A stretch of 64,000 bases of DNA from an uncultured bacterium (GTDB taxonomy: Bacteria > Cloacimonadota > Cloacimonadia > Cloacimonadales > Cloacimonadaceae), in the NCBI GenBank assembly GCA_937960795.1, contig CALGPA010000027.1:20239-84238 (forward strand), given 5' to 3'. The notes under the pieces are model-generated. The model saw only the letters and a program-made list of their open reading frames with translations, was not told the DNA's origin and ran no database searches. Below, piece by piece: positions 7,806 to 16,532 of the stretch. Position 1 is the stretch's first letter. Every line of letters begins with the position of its first letter. The position numbers and the translations under genes are program-made.

Positions 7806-9360
7806 TATACTGCCTCAATTTTAGTTTTCTGCGAAATGCCATCAAGAGCCCGATCATCACGAGGATAAAGGATGGAAGTCCGATGGATATCACCTTCACG
7901 ATGTTCTTGATATTGGTTTCGATCTTCCCCAGATCTCCCCAATCTATGCCGATCTCACGCATAAAGCGCGTCACACTCAACGGGGATGAGCTAAGGTGGC
8001 GAGAGCGAATGTGGATCATGCTATCTCGCTCTGTAAGATAATCTAGGGCATTTAGGATAATGTTAACGCGGTCGTTATAGATCTCTCTATCGGTGTTTAT
8101 CACCAGTTCTTTATCGCCAAAAAGCACCATCTGAATCTGCGGTGAACTTGAGACGAAATCCGGATCATCATCTGCCAAATCGCTATCAGCAAAATAGCTA
8201 TTAAATGCGCCTTTCAAAAGAGCCCCGGTCGTGATAGACCCCGCGCTAAAATCTTCAAGCGTAGGGCTATAGATCAGATCTTGTGAGATCTCAAACTCCG
8301 GTGCGCGCATCCAGCCGGAATACGGTGAAGTCTGCAAGATAGGCTCAAAGCTCACGCCCTCTCTTCTGGCGAAGCTGATGCCGCTGGCAAGATACATGAT
8401 GATATTGTCGATATTCTGCGTGATCATATGATCACTGCCTCGCTGCACGGGATACATAGGATAGTTCACCATGTTGCCCAGTCCCACTTGCTGCTTATCG
8501 TTGTACATATCCAAGACCACATCATCAGAGAGCCTAAAGCCATAATGCTCGATCATATCGATGACATTTGTATCCAGCGGGAAAAGATAGCGCCCATCCG
8601 TGTCCACTTTGTCCTGCAAAAACACCACTTTGCCACCCTGCATGATGTATTGATCCAGATGGTAAAGCTGTTCCTGCCGGATGTTCCGCGCGGTCCCTGT
8701 AAACAATAGGGCATCCATCCCGGATAGCGGGCGCATAAGATCGGTGTCTCTGACATCGAAGTTTGAGTAAAGAGCACGTTCAAAGTATTCTGTGTTAAAC
8801 TCGTAATATGTAGTGTCTCGAAATACCGCCACCTTCGGAAGCGTATGCGCTGCCAGGCTTTGGATGCGCATGGTGAGCTGATACTCCAGCTGAGGCTCGA
8901 TTCTCGGCAAAAGATCCATGACCTCGACCCTGCCCTGATACTCAAAGATCAAGCCAAAGATCACTTCTGTAGTCGTAATCTGATCATTTTCATAGATCTG
9001 AAAGCGAACCCTGCTCAGCCCGCTATTCTGCGCCAATGAATAGAGCTCTTCCCTACTGGATGGTCTGACAAACTCATAGCGAAATTTTCCCCGAGAAGCG
9101 CTTTGATACTCGTTCAAAAGATCCCGTGTATAGCGATCCAGGGAGTTAAGCGTCGCCGGGAGCTCTTGTGACGACAATAGCTTGACCACCATCACATCTT
9201 CCAAAGACCGCACAGCGTCTTTGCTGACAGGGCTGAGACTGTATGCCTTCTGACGGGACAGATCCCATCTCAAGCTCAAAAAACCCACCACCATCAGAAG
9301 AACCACGACGATGCCGATCTTGATAAACAGGCTTCCGGTAATGCTAAATGTCTTTTTCAT
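7792..9360 (-). CDS. GldG-like ABC system substrate-binding/auxiliary protein
   Basis: 522 residues with a membrane segment near 13-30 and a second close to the C-terminus (SIGLPSFILVMIGLLMAF, about 490-508). Between them lies a large extracytoplasmic domain of the GldG/ABC_transp_aux type: DALLFTGTARNI, YIMQGGKVVFLQDKVD and late QMVLFGDKELV. In Flavobacterium, GldG works with GldF and GldA, which are required for gliding; in non-gliders the homologues have no assigned substrate. Its ATG is two bases from the permease stop and has GGAG at seven bases. One transcriptional unit with the genes on either side is almost certain. Confidence 0.85.
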   Translation of the reverse strand: MKKTFSITGSLFIKIGIVVVLLMVVGFLSLRWDLSRQKAYSLSPVSKDAVRSLEDVMVVKLLSSQELPATLNSLDRYTRDLLNEYQSASRGKFRYEFVRPSSREELYSLAQNSGLSRVRFQIYENDQITTTEVIFGLIFEYQGRVEVMDLLPRIEPQLEYQLTMRIQSLAAHTLPKVAVFRDTTYYEFNTEYFERALYSNFDVRDTDLMRPLSGMDALLFTGTARNIRQEQLYHLDQYIMQGGKVVFLQDKVDTDGRYLFPLDTNVIDMIEHYGFRLSDDVVLDMYNDKQQVGLGNMVNYPMYPVQRGSDHMITQNIDNIIMYLASGISFARREGVSFEPILQTSPYSGWMRAPEFEISQDLIYSPTLEDFSAGSITTGALLKGAFNSYFADSDLADDDPDFVSSSPQIQMVLFGDKELVINTDREIYNDRVNIILNALDYLTERDSMIHIRSRHLSSSPLSVTRFMREIGIDWGDLGKIETNIKNIVKVISIGLPSFILVMIGLLMAFRRKLKLRQYNEKI

Positions 9361-9361
9361 C

Positions 9362-10084
9362 CTAGCGCTCCTGCATCATGTTTTTGCTCTGTAGGTTAAA
9401 CTCTGCCAAAAAGGCGAAGATCATGCATACTGCCACAAAAAACATCATATCCCGAAGATCCAAGACACCCCTCATGAAGCCTGAGAGATGATATTCAAAA
9501 CTAAAGAACTGGATATATCTCACCACCGATAGCGGCATGACCACCAATACAAAACGGATGGCATAAAAGAAGCCAGAGATCGCCAGAGCTATGACAAATG
9601 CCAAGATCTGATTTGATGGAAGCGAACTGGCAAAGACCCCGATCGAGATATATGCCAAAGACGCCAAAAGCAATCCCAAAATGCCGGTGATAATGGCTCC
9701 ATAATCCACATTCTGCCCCAGCACCATGATGATCGCCAGATAAAGCACGCTAAATGACATCAAAGTCAAGATCTGCAAAAAGGCAGCTATGATCTTGCCC
9801 CACACCACCTGAGCCAAGCGGATCGGCAGGGTGGAGATGAGCTCAATCGTACCGCTGCTGCGCTCCTTGGCGATGCTGCCCATTGTGATGGCTGGGATAA
9901 AGAAGACATAGAGCATGTGGATCGCCCCAAAGAGATTCCTCATCTCTGCTAGGTTTATCTTAAAGACCGTGGTGGCAAAAGTCGCCCCACTTATCACCAA
10001 AAATAGCACATACACGATATAGGAAGTCACCGAGCGCATCGCGAGTTGATATTCTTTTTTTGCAATCGTCCAGGTCGCGTTCAT
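9362..10084 (-). CDS. ABC-2 type permease, GldF-like
   Basis: 240 residues with about six membrane helices. The segment SIAKERSSGTIELISTLPI is the conserved cytoplasmic loop of ABC-2 permeases. The order ATPase - permease - GldG-like matches gldA-gldF-gldG modules. The start ATG overlaps the ATPase stop as ATGA, implying coupled synthesis. The substrate is unknown. Together with the HlyD-type adaptor upstream, the set could be an envelope-spanning exporter or a machine that works on the envelope. Confidence 0.88.
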   Translation of the reverse strand: MNATWTIAKKEYQLAMRSVTSYIVYVLFLVISGATFATTVFKINLAEMRNLFGAIHMLYVFFIPAITMGSIAKERSSGTIELISTLPIRLAQVVWGKIIAAFLQILTLMSFSVLYLAIIMVLGQNVDYGAIITGILGLLLASLAYISIGVFASSLPSNQILAFVIALAISGFFYAIRFVLVVMPLSVVRYIQFFSFEYHLSGFMRGVLDLRDMMFFVAVCMIFAFLAEFNLQSKNMMQER

Positions 10085-11166
10085 TGGGATTCCCCCTTTT
10101 TGTCTGTGTCTTGCCGGCTTGTTTGTCCGAGAATAGCCTCCTCAGTCTCTCCCGCGTCGGAGGGAGGAACCTCATGGGAGGCCTCCAAGGGCAGTTCCGG
10201 CTTGGGATCTTTAAAAGAAGCGCCATCGTCGGCTTGTCCACCGGATTTGGTGAGATTGTGGAAGATCTCTTCCAGGCTCTTGCTGTGGGCATAGAGACTC
10301 ACGATGAGCCAGCCCTTGGCGGTGACCCGTCTGGCGATCTCATGCTTGAGATCCTTTTCAGCGGGAATGCTAAGGCGGATCTTATAGTGATTTCCCTCTT
10401 GGATATTCTCCTCGATCCTCAGCCCCGGAACATCATCAAAGATCCCCTGCAGATCCACGTTCTCGCCTTCAAGCTCCAGATTCAAGCTCTGATAGTCCGC
10501 TAGATATCTTCCCAGATTCGCGATCTCATCATCCACGATGATCTTGCCACTATTGATGATCAAGACCCGATCACATAGAGCCTGAACTTCTTGCATGATA
10601 TGCGATGAGAGGAGGACGGTCTTTTCTTTGCCCAATCTACGAATGAGCTCGCGGATCTCAAGGATCTGATTTGGATCCAGACCACTGGTGGGTTCGTCCA
10701 AGATCAATACTTCAGGATCATGCAAGATCGCCATAGCCAAGCCCACTCTCTGCCGATAACCCTTGGAAAGAGTCGCCACTTTCTGAGTAAGCACTGCCTT
10801 GAGGCCGCAGCTTTCGACGACAAACTCCAGCCTTTCCTTATATTTCGCTTTTCCCATCTTGCGCAGATCCCCGATGTATCTGAGGATCTCAAGCGTAATC
10901 ATCTCGTCATATAGCGGATTATGCTCAGGAAGATAGCCGATCTTCGTGCTGGTGAGGATAGGATCCGAAAAGATGCTTTCCCCATCCATCTTTATGCTCC
11001 CGGCACTAGGCTGCAAATAACCCACCATCATCCGCATGGTCGTCGTTTTACCCGCCCCATTGGGACCAAGAAACCCGGTAATGCTGCCACTGTCGACCGT
11101 GAAGCTAATCTCATCCACAGCTTTGATCGCACCAAAGTGGCGGCTTAGCTTTTCTATCTGTATCAT
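10081..11166 (-). CDS. ABC transporter ATP-binding protein, GldA-like, with C-terminal extension
   Basis: 361 residues. Walker A is GPNGAGKTTTMRM, the signature is TLSKGYRQRVGLA, Walker B is EVLILDEPTSGLDP, and the H-loop follows in LLSSH. The ABC core ends near residue 230. A DrrA/GldA-type C-terminal domain runs to about 305. The last 55 residues or so (from SGGQADDGAS) are a polar, low-complexity tail not usual for the family. The nearest Shine-Dalgarno-like AGGAG is about 14 bases upstream of the ATG. The enzyme powers the adjacent permease. Confidence 0.92.
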   Translation of the reverse strand: MIQIEKLSRHFGAIKAVDEISFTVDSGSITGFLGPNGAGKTTTMRMMVGYLQPSAGSIKMDGESIFSDPILTSTKIGYLPEHNPLYDEMITLEILRYIGDLRKMGKAKYKERLEFVVESCGLKAVLTQKVATLSKGYRQRVGLAMAILHDPEVLILDEPTSGLDPNQILEIRELIRRLGKEKTVLLSSHIMQEVQALCDRVLIINSGKIIVDDEIANLGRYLADYQSLNLELEGENVDLQGIFDDVPGLRIEENIQEGNHYKIRLSIPAEKDLKHEIARRVTAKGWLIVSLYAHSKSLEEIFHNLTKSGGQADDGASFKDPKPELPLEASHEVPPSDAGETEEAILGQTSRQDTDKKGESQ

Positions 11167-11185
11167 ATACTAGTTTTTGCTCCTG

Positions 11186-12340
11186 TTATCGCATCATAAA
11201 CTGCATATTCATATTCAGCTCAGGCTCTTTAAGAGAGATCTTCTCACCTTCTTCAAGGCCTGAGATTACTTCTACTTTGTGAAAATCATTGGCTCCCAAT
11301 CTCACCACCCGCGCCTGCGGACTAGTGTTCGTTTGTGGAGCTTCTTCTTCCCCTTCCGGTTTTGGAGGGATCACATACACAATATCTTGGTTGTTTTCAT
11401 CTGCAAAAACCGCTCCAATTGGGATAACAATCACATCTTCACGTGAATCTCCTTGGATGCTCATAGCGGCTGTCATGCCGGGCTTTACCAAATCCCCGGT
11501 TGCATTGATGCTGATCTCCACGGGGAAGACCTTGGCATTGTTGACAGTAACCGCCTTGGGTGCGATTTTGACTATCTCACCTTCAAAATTCTCGTAGGGC
11601 AGAGCGTCGAGCTTGATGTTGGCCTTTTGTCCCACTTCAAATTTCGCGATATCTACTTCATTGATGTTTGAGAGCACCACCATGTTTGAAAGATCAGCGA
11701 TCTGCATGACCACCGTGCCCTCACCAAAAGCGTTTATGCTGGAAGTCACCATCTCGCCTTCATTGACTTTGCGCTCGATCACCGTTCCACTGCTGGTGGC
11801 ATACATATGGATCACTGTGCCGGGAACGTCCAGATCCCGGATCATCTCATATTGACTGCTGGCTTGGTCATATTGGATCTGTGCCACCCGCAAAGCATCG
11901 CGCGCGCTATCAAAATCAGCTTGAGATATATAAGCATTCTCCAAAAGCACGGTCTTGTCTTCAAAATCTTTTGTCGCCTGCTGAAGAGTGAGCTCGGCTC
12001 TTTGCAGAGTAGCTTTGGTGTTAAATAGTGTATTTGCCTGATTGTAATCCGGCTCGATATCAGCAATGATATCTCCCATCTTCACATGATCATTTTCATC
12101 TTTATAAAATCTTACCACTTTCCCGGAAACACGGGATTTCTGAGCAACCGTGCTGGCGGGTTGTAGCTCTCCGGTGATCTCTATCTTGGAATCGATATCC
12201 CCTCTTGCAACCGTGTGTTCATTGGCGTATCCGTCGATCTGACCAAGCTGACTGCCGGCTCCTTTGCGACATCTGTTAAAACCGATTACGATCAATATCA
12301 CCACGATAATGATGGCGATTAACTTCCATTTTTTGCGCAT
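11186..12340 (-). CDS. HlyD/MacA-type periplasmic adaptor (membrane fusion protein)
   Basis: 384 residues with an N-terminal membrane anchor (IAIIIVVILIVIGF). A barrel-sandwich/lipoyl half-motif follows (ENDHVKMGDIIADIEPDYNQ), then a short coiled coil (about 95-150), the second half-motif (SGTVIERKVNEGEMV), and a beta-barrel ending in a MacA-like C-terminal domain (VEVISGLEEGEKISL). Such adaptors link an inner-membrane exporter to an outer-membrane channel. Here the adaptor precedes the Gld-like ABC genes by 19 bases. No TolC-like gene is in the window. GAGG precedes the ATG at 12340. Confidence 0.85.
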   Translation of the reverse strand: MRKKWKLIAIIIVVILIVIGFNRCRKGAGSQLGQIDGYANEHTVARGDIDSKIEITGELQPASTVAQKSRVSGKVVRFYKDENDHVKMGDIIADIEPDYNQANTLFNTKATLQRAELTLQQATKDFEDKTVLLENAYISQADFDSARDALRVAQIQYDQASSQYEMIRDLDVPGTVIHMYATSSGTVIERKVNEGEMVTSSINAFGEGTVVMQIADLSNMVVLSNINEVDIAKFEVGQKANIKLDALPYENFEGEIVKIAPKAVTVNNAKVFPVEISINATGDLVKPGMTAAMSIQGDSREDVIVIPIGAVFADENNQDIVYVIPPKPEGEEEAPQTNTSPQARVVRLGANDFHKVEVISGLEEGEKISLKEPELNMNMQFMMR

Positions 12341-12430
12341 AATACCTCGCTCATTAAAACAAATATGGTCCTATGTTCAAAGCAAAGCATGAGGACTCTT
12401 GTGTCAACAAAAAAGCCTTGAAACCGGCCA

Positions 12431-12883
12431 TCACTTATCGGCAGCTATGCTTTCTTTTAACCACAGTTGATTCCCATAGATCAGCCATGTGCCGCCAATG
12501 CGCTTCAGATAGGAAAAGTATCCAGTGTCCTCAGGCTCAGTGTAGGTCACGGTCTCGATCTCGGATTGATAGACATCGCGCGAGTGAACCACCGCATAAT
12601 CTCCCTTGAGATCTATCCATATCACTTCAATATCCACAAGTGAGAATCTCCCCATCCGGTCAAGAATCTCTTCATTGAGATGCCTAGTGATATCTCCCTT
12701 GTGCAGATAATCTCGATGCACCCGATCCATGATGCCAAAGACATTGCCGAGATTGAAGTCCATCTCAATGTCGTAAAAGAGATCCGTGATCTCCTTCCGA
12801 TTCAAGCTGTCTGCATCATCAAAATCGCAGCTTAAGAGCAGCATACTCATGGCGCAGATCAGGATGATGAGGATCTTGGTCAT
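12431..12883 (-). CDS. lipoprotein of unknown function (NTF2-like size)
   Basis: 150 residues with a lipoprotein signal ending LLLSC (Cys about 19). The remainder alternates helix-rich (RKEITDLFYDIEMDFNLGN) and strand-rich stretches (IEVIWIDLKGDYAVVHSRDV, GTWLIYGNQLWL). That pattern resembles small NTF2/SnoaL-like folds, but I cannot confirm it. The start ATG overlaps the rlmD stop as ATGA, so it is expressed with rlmD. After its stop there is a 90-base gap before the adaptor gene, holding a minus-strand TTGACA at 12407-12402 that could start a new transcript. Confidence 0.7.
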   Translation of the reverse strand: MTKILIILICAMSMLLLSCDFDDADSLNRKEITDLFYDIEMDFNLGNVFGIMDRVHRDYLHKGDITRHLNEEILDRMGRFSLVDIEVIWIDLKGDYAVVHSRDVYQSEIETVTYTEPEDTGYFSYLKRIGGTWLIYGNQLWLKESIAADK

Positions 12884-14208
12884 TTTTGGATCTCAAATAC
12901 CGCCAAGCTCTCAATGTGCCATGTGTTTGGAAACATATCAAAGCAGTGCAAACTCTTGAGCTTGTATTTGTCGCCTGTCAGAAGAATCTTCATGTCACGC
13001 GCCAAGCTCATCGGAGAACAGCTAAGATACAATATCTTATTGATCTCAGCCTTGCGGATCGCCCACAGACTGCTCTGAGGCACTCCGCTGCGCGGAGGAT
13101 CCAAGACTATCGCGTCCGCGGCAAATTCCTCGCTGATCTGAGTGATCATCTGCTCAAATTTCCCGGCGATAAAGCGGGTGTTTTCGAATCCATTGTCTGC
13201 CGCATTCTGTTTCGCATCATCGATCGCCGCCCCCAACTCCTCTATACCGAGCAGGGCTTCCAAGGATGAAGCCAAGCTAAGGCCAATGGCACCGATCCCA
13301 CAATAGGCATCGATCAATCTTTTTGATCCCTTTAGCTCTGCTCTCATCAGATTGAGAATCTCTTCCATGGTGTCGGGATTCACCTGCCAAAAACTGCGAT
13401 AGTGGATCCTAAAGGAAATCTCGGAAAGCGTGTCCTTGAGATAATCCCTTCCCCAGAGCAGCTTCTCTTCGGGGCCTAGGATCACGTTTCCTCGCTCTCG
13501 ATTGATGTTTTGCACGATCCCCACGATCTGCGGGAAAGCTTCGATCAAACCCTGGGTGATGGTCTTGGAAAAAGGTAAGCGCCCATTGCGACAGACCAAG
13601 ATCAAAAGGATCTCACTTTGATCCCGATTGCAGCGCAGGCCGATGTGTCTGAGGCAACCCTTGTGACTCTCTTCGTTGTAGATCTCCACTTTGGCTTTCC
13701 TGCAGAGCTGCATCAGAGTCCGGGCTATCTCATCAAATATGGGGGGATGATTCAGGCAGGTCTCATGCTCCACGATCTGATGTGAGTAGCGCGCAAACAT
13801 GCCATAGCTATAGCCTTCTCCCACGGGCATATAGACCTTGTTTCGATAGTGATTCTCTTGGGGGGAGGGAATCACCGGGTCCACTTCGATCGATTGCTCA
13901 CGAAAAAGCTCCTGAACAAGGTTGTGTTTGTATTTCAACTGCGTCGGATAATCCAACATCAACCAATCACAGGCTCCGCATGGCTCTTTACCTTCAAAGG
14001 CTTCGCATTTGACAGGAATCACTCCCTCGCCGCGCTGATGAAACTTCACAGCTTTGGCAAATGCATGGTCCTTCTTCTCTAGAGTGATCTCAAAATCTAT
14101 CTCATCACCGATGGCTGTATTGGGCACGAAGATGGCTTTATCTTGCCAAAAGCCCAGGCCCATCCCGCCCATGGCGATCTTTTCTATCCGCAGTCTTTCT
14201 GTATTCAT
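12880..14208 (-). CDS. rlmD: 23S rRNA (uracil-C5)-methyltransferase, RlmD/RumA family
   Basis: 442 residues. The N-terminal TRAM-like domain starts ERLRIEKIAMGGMGLGF. Cysteines for a 4Fe-4S cluster appear in CEAFEGKEPCGACDW and later in HETCLNHPP. The SAM site is DAYCGIGAIGLSLA, and VLDPPRSGV plus YLSCSPMSLARD give the catalytic region with the nucleophilic Cys. The family methylates U1939 or U747 of 23S rRNA, or tRNA U54 in some lineages. Because TrmFO is also present, rRNA is the likelier target. Start: the ATG at 14208 overlaps the htpX stop (TGATG); a TTG one codon earlier is less likely. Confidence 0.9.
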   Translation of the reverse strand: MNTERLRIEKIAMGGMGLGFWQDKAIFVPNTAIGDEIDFEITLEKKDHAFAKAVKFHQRGEGVIPVKCEAFEGKEPCGACDWLMLDYPTQLKYKHNLVQELFREQSIEVDPVIPSPQENHYRNKVYMPVGEGYSYGMFARYSHQIVEHETCLNHPPIFDEIARTLMQLCRKAKVEIYNEESHKGCLRHIGLRCNRDQSEILLILVCRNGRLPFSKTITQGLIEAFPQIVGIVQNINRERGNVILGPEEKLLWGRDYLKDTLSEISFRIHYRSFWQVNPDTMEEILNLMRAELKGSKRLIDAYCGIGAIGLSLASSLEALLGIEELGAAIDDAKQNAADNGFENTRFIAGKFEQMITQISEEFAADAIVLDPPRSGVPQSSLWAIRKAEINKILYLSCSPMSLARDMKILLTGDKYKLKSLHCFDMFPNTWHIESLAVFEIQK

Positions 14209-15077
14209 CAAAGATTCCTTAGCCGCTCGATGCGGTCTGAAATATGTGGGTGTGTAGCAAAGAGCGAAGCTTTGCTCTTGCTATTTATCTTCGCCAAGGC
14301 AAAACTGTCTTGTTTTTTGGGCATTTGATAGAACTCTTCGATCTTCTGAAGCGCTGAGATCATACTTCCTGCTCCGGTGAGCTCAGCAGCACCTCTATCC
14401 GCACGGTATTCACGATATCGAGAATAGTAGGACACAGGGATCATCGCCAAAAGCATCAATCCATTCTGTAGAAGCATCACCACAAAGTAATATCCAAAGA
14501 AGCCCAAGCCGCCGCGGCCACGATTATCGCGTAGGGCAATATCGACTCCCAAAGCTACTATGCGCGCCAGAAACATCACGAAAGTATTGACCAATCCCAT
14601 CACTAGGGTCATGGACACCATGTCTCCCTGGCTGATATGAGTCATCTCATGGCCTGCTACAGCAGCGATCTCATCCTCAGAAAGGCGATTCATGAGACCC
14701 TGTGAAAAGGCTATCATGGATTTATCCTTTGAAGCACCGGTCGCAAAAGCATTGACGTCGGCAGAGGGGTAGATTCCCACTTCCGGCATCTTGATCGATG
14801 AATGCCGTGCCATCGCTTCGATCGTCTCATACAAAAAGCGAGCCTTGGGATCCATGTCTCCGGGGCCAATGACGCGCACTTTGTATGATGCCTTGGCGAT
14901 AGTCCTGCTGAGCGCCAAAGAGATAAACGAACCCAAAAAGCCAAACACAGCACATAAGATCAATATTGAAATCACAGTACTTTGCGGCATGGGAACAAAG
15001 GCGAGTATCACGGATAGCATCATCACTACCAGAAAATTGATCGTCAGGTAGAATCCAATGCGTTTCAATCCTTGCAT
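14208..15077 (-). CDS. htpX: HtpX-type membrane zinc metalloprotease
   Basis: 289 residues from the ATG at 15077, which has a strong GGAGG seven bases upstream; the longer open frame to 15188 is not needed. Two N-terminal membrane helices are followed by the gluzincin motif HEMTH at about 141-145. Two more helices and the second zinc region (YREYRADRGAAEL) follow. Housekeeping HtpX degrades misfolded membrane proteins together with FtsH. Blocks such as ATGASKDKSMIAFSQGLM and ALAKINSKSKASLFATHP are family-typical. It is the first gene of the long minus-strand run, so a promoter in 15078-15250 is expected; I see none clearly. Confidence 0.92.
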   Translation of the reverse strand: MQGLKRIGFYLTINFLVVMMLSVILAFVPMPQSTVISILILCAVFGFLGSFISLALSRTIAKASYKVRVIGPGDMDPKARFLYETIEAMARHSSIKMPEVGIYPSADVNAFATGASKDKSMIAFSQGLMNRLSEDEIAAVAGHEMTHISQGDMVSMTLVMGLVNTFVMFLARIVALGVDIALRDNRGRGGLGFFGYYFVVMLLQNGLMLLAMIPVSYYSRYREYRADRGAAELTGAGSMISALQKIEEFYQMPKKQDSFALAKINSKSKASLFATHPHISDRIERLRNL

Positions 15078-15265
15078 TTGTAACCTCCAAATACATATAT
15101 GGTTGCAATCTCTCACATGGCGGCTTTCATGGCAAGAGAAATCTGCATACCATGGTTTATACAAGATATTACTGCCTTCACTGCACAAAAGCAGCTAAGG
15201 CATGACTCTTTCTATTTGGGCTCAAGCCGGCAAAAGATTATCATGTCCCTGTGAGGAGAACTACG

Positions 15266-15652
15266 ATGAAAATCTTGCGCTATGACGCCCTGCGAGACGC
15301 CGATAGACTGATCTCGCTCTTAAAACACGAAGGGGATAACTGGAGCTGCTATCACTCAGACACAGCGGCACCAAGATATCTCAATGCCCTCAAGCAATCC
15401 ATCAGCTATGTGACATATGAAGATGACTGCCTGTGCGGATATGTCCGAGCTTTGGATGATTGTGGCTTGTACATCTATATATGTGATCTTCTGGTGATGA
15501 AAGAACATCGCGGGAATGCCATCGGTAAAAGCTTGATGGAGCATCTTAGGGCGATCTTTCCCAATCAAAATGTATATGTGATGTCCGGCGTGGATGGCTA
15601 TTATCATAAGCTAGGCTACCACAAAGAAGGCAGCATTTTTGAGCTTCCATAA
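15266..15652 (+). CDS. GNAT family N-acetyltransferase
   Basis: 128 residues. GAGGAG lies seven bases ahead of the ATG at 15266, so I prefer it to an in-frame GTG at 15251. The acetyl-CoA region reads DLLVMKEHRGNAIGKSLMEHL, slightly degenerate from R-x-x-G-x-G. The end YVMSGVDGYYHKLGYHKEG is typical of small GNATs. It is not obviously related in sequence to the GNAT at 6464. It is a single-gene unit divergent from htpX. The substrate is unknown. Confidence 0.8.
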   Translation: MKILRYDALRDADRLISLLKHEGDNWSCYHSDTAAPRYLNALKQSISYVTYEDDCLCGYVRALDDCGLYIYICDLLVMKEHRGNAIGKSLMEHLRAIFPNQNVYVMSGVDGYYHKLGYHKEGSIFELP

Positions 15653-15693
15653 GAATCTTCCATCGAGCAAATCTATAGCAGAATTGATAGCCG

Positions 15694-15781
15694 TAAATGC
15701 TTGCAATTTATGGGCTGCTCATGCCTTGCTCACCGGTCGCTCACCGGTCGAGCGTGCAAGCGGTGAGAAAACAATGACTTA
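15694..15781 (+). repeat. 88-bp interspersed repeat, copy 1
   Basis: First of five gapless 88-bp copies. It carries the core CTCACCGGTCGCTCACCGG and the stem CTCACCG/CGGTGAG at element positions 36-42/68-74. Its ends TAAATGCTTG...GACTTAGGCGATT are shared with copy 5, which defines one subtype. It lies between a GNAT gene and a duplicated gene pair, all plus strand. Confidence 0.9.
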
Positions 15782-15880
15782 GGCGATTCGCGGCTGTTAT
15801 TCCCAGCCCAAACCGGAATCCATCGCTAAGTGCCTCGAAAACACTGAAAACCAATACTACAACATCAAAGGAGTTACAAA

Positions 15881-16177
15881 ATGAAGAATAGACCCGCAAA
15901 CGATACCGATCCCATGTACCTCGATGCCTTTATCTATATTAAAAACCACCCCAAGCCCCTCAGAGATGACGAGTATATGACCATGTGCATGAATATGTCA
16001 ACAGAGGATGAGTTGCCCTTCTCAGAAGGCTCTCAAGAGCTCAGAGAGGCCATGTTGGCAGTCCGTGATCTCATCATAGGACCCAAAACCATCGGCAATC
16101 TCGACCTCATCAAACACGTCAGAACCAAAGATAATATACCCCGCTCCCACTTCTGGTGGTATATCGACGAGCTCTGA
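15881..16177 (+). CDS. unknown small acidic protein, duplicate copy A
   Basis: 98 residues, cytosolic-looking, with no signal peptide or membrane segment. AAAGGAG precedes the ATG. Blocks shared with copy B are RPANDTDPMYLDAF at the start, DEY..MCMNMS with E.L.FSEGSQ in the middle, and NIPRS.FWWYIDEL at the end. The region between the last two blocks is divergent (RTKDNIPRSH here). I do not recognise the family. The fixed length and the conserved ends point to a folded protein under selection. The Trp-Trp-Tyr C-terminus and MCMNMS motif would be good search seeds. Confidence 0.75.
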   Translation: MKNRPANDTDPMYLDAFIYIKNHPKPLRDDEYMTMCMNMSTEDELPFSEGSQELREAMLAVRDLIIGPKTIGNLDLIKHVRTKDNIPRSHFWWYIDEL

Positions 16178-16235
16178 TCTCATTCCACTCATGCCATGCT
16201 GAAAACCAATACTATAACATCAAAGGAGTTCAATA

Positions 16236-16532
16236 ATGTGGAAAAGACCTGCAAACGATACCGATCCCATGTACCTCGATGCCTTCAAATACGCTCTCGA
16301 AGCAAAATGTGTCTTCAGACCAGACGAGTATTTCTCTATGTGCATGAATATGTCCGAACCAGAAGAACTACTCTTCTCAGAAGGCTCTCAAGATCTCTAC
16401 AATGCTATTCTTGCTTGCCAGCAGCTTATCTTAGACCCTCCATACAACTACGTTATCAGCTATATTAAGCCTTATAGAGAAAAGTATAACATACCCCGCT
16501 CACAGTTCTGGTGGTATATCGACGAGCTCTGA
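16236..16532 (+). CDS. unknown small protein, duplicate copy B
   Basis: 98 residues, a paralogue of the gene ending 58 bases upstream with the same length and the same three conserved blocks. The middle differs (ALEAKCVFRPDEYFSMCMNM, AILACQQLILDPPYNYV), so the duplication is not recent or has diversified quickly. AAAGGAG precedes the ATG at 16236. Both copies probably share one transcript, since no terminator is seen between them. The function is unknown; paired paralogues could be a heteromer, or a dose or specificity variant. Confidence 0.75.
   Translation: MWKRPANDTDPMYLDAFKYALEAKCVFRPDEYFSMCMNMSEPEELLFSEGSQDLYNAILACQQLILDPPYNYVISYIKPYREKYNIPRSQFWWYIDEL

Noticed and set aside
15694..15781. 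88-bp repeats as simple intrinsic terminators
   Set aside because: There is no T-run after the stems; copy 3 lies in a divergent gap where neither gene ends, and copy 5 follows a separate perfect terminator.
15827..15846. TAAGTGCCTCGAAAAC, resembling the left end of the 88-bp repeat
   Set aside because: Only about 15 bases match, with mismatches, and no right half follows; too short to call a truncated copy.
16196..16468. 90-codon plus-strand frame within the second duplicated gene
   Set aside because: Out-of-frame shadow rich in Arg and Ser; the 98-residue frame is supported by the paralogue.
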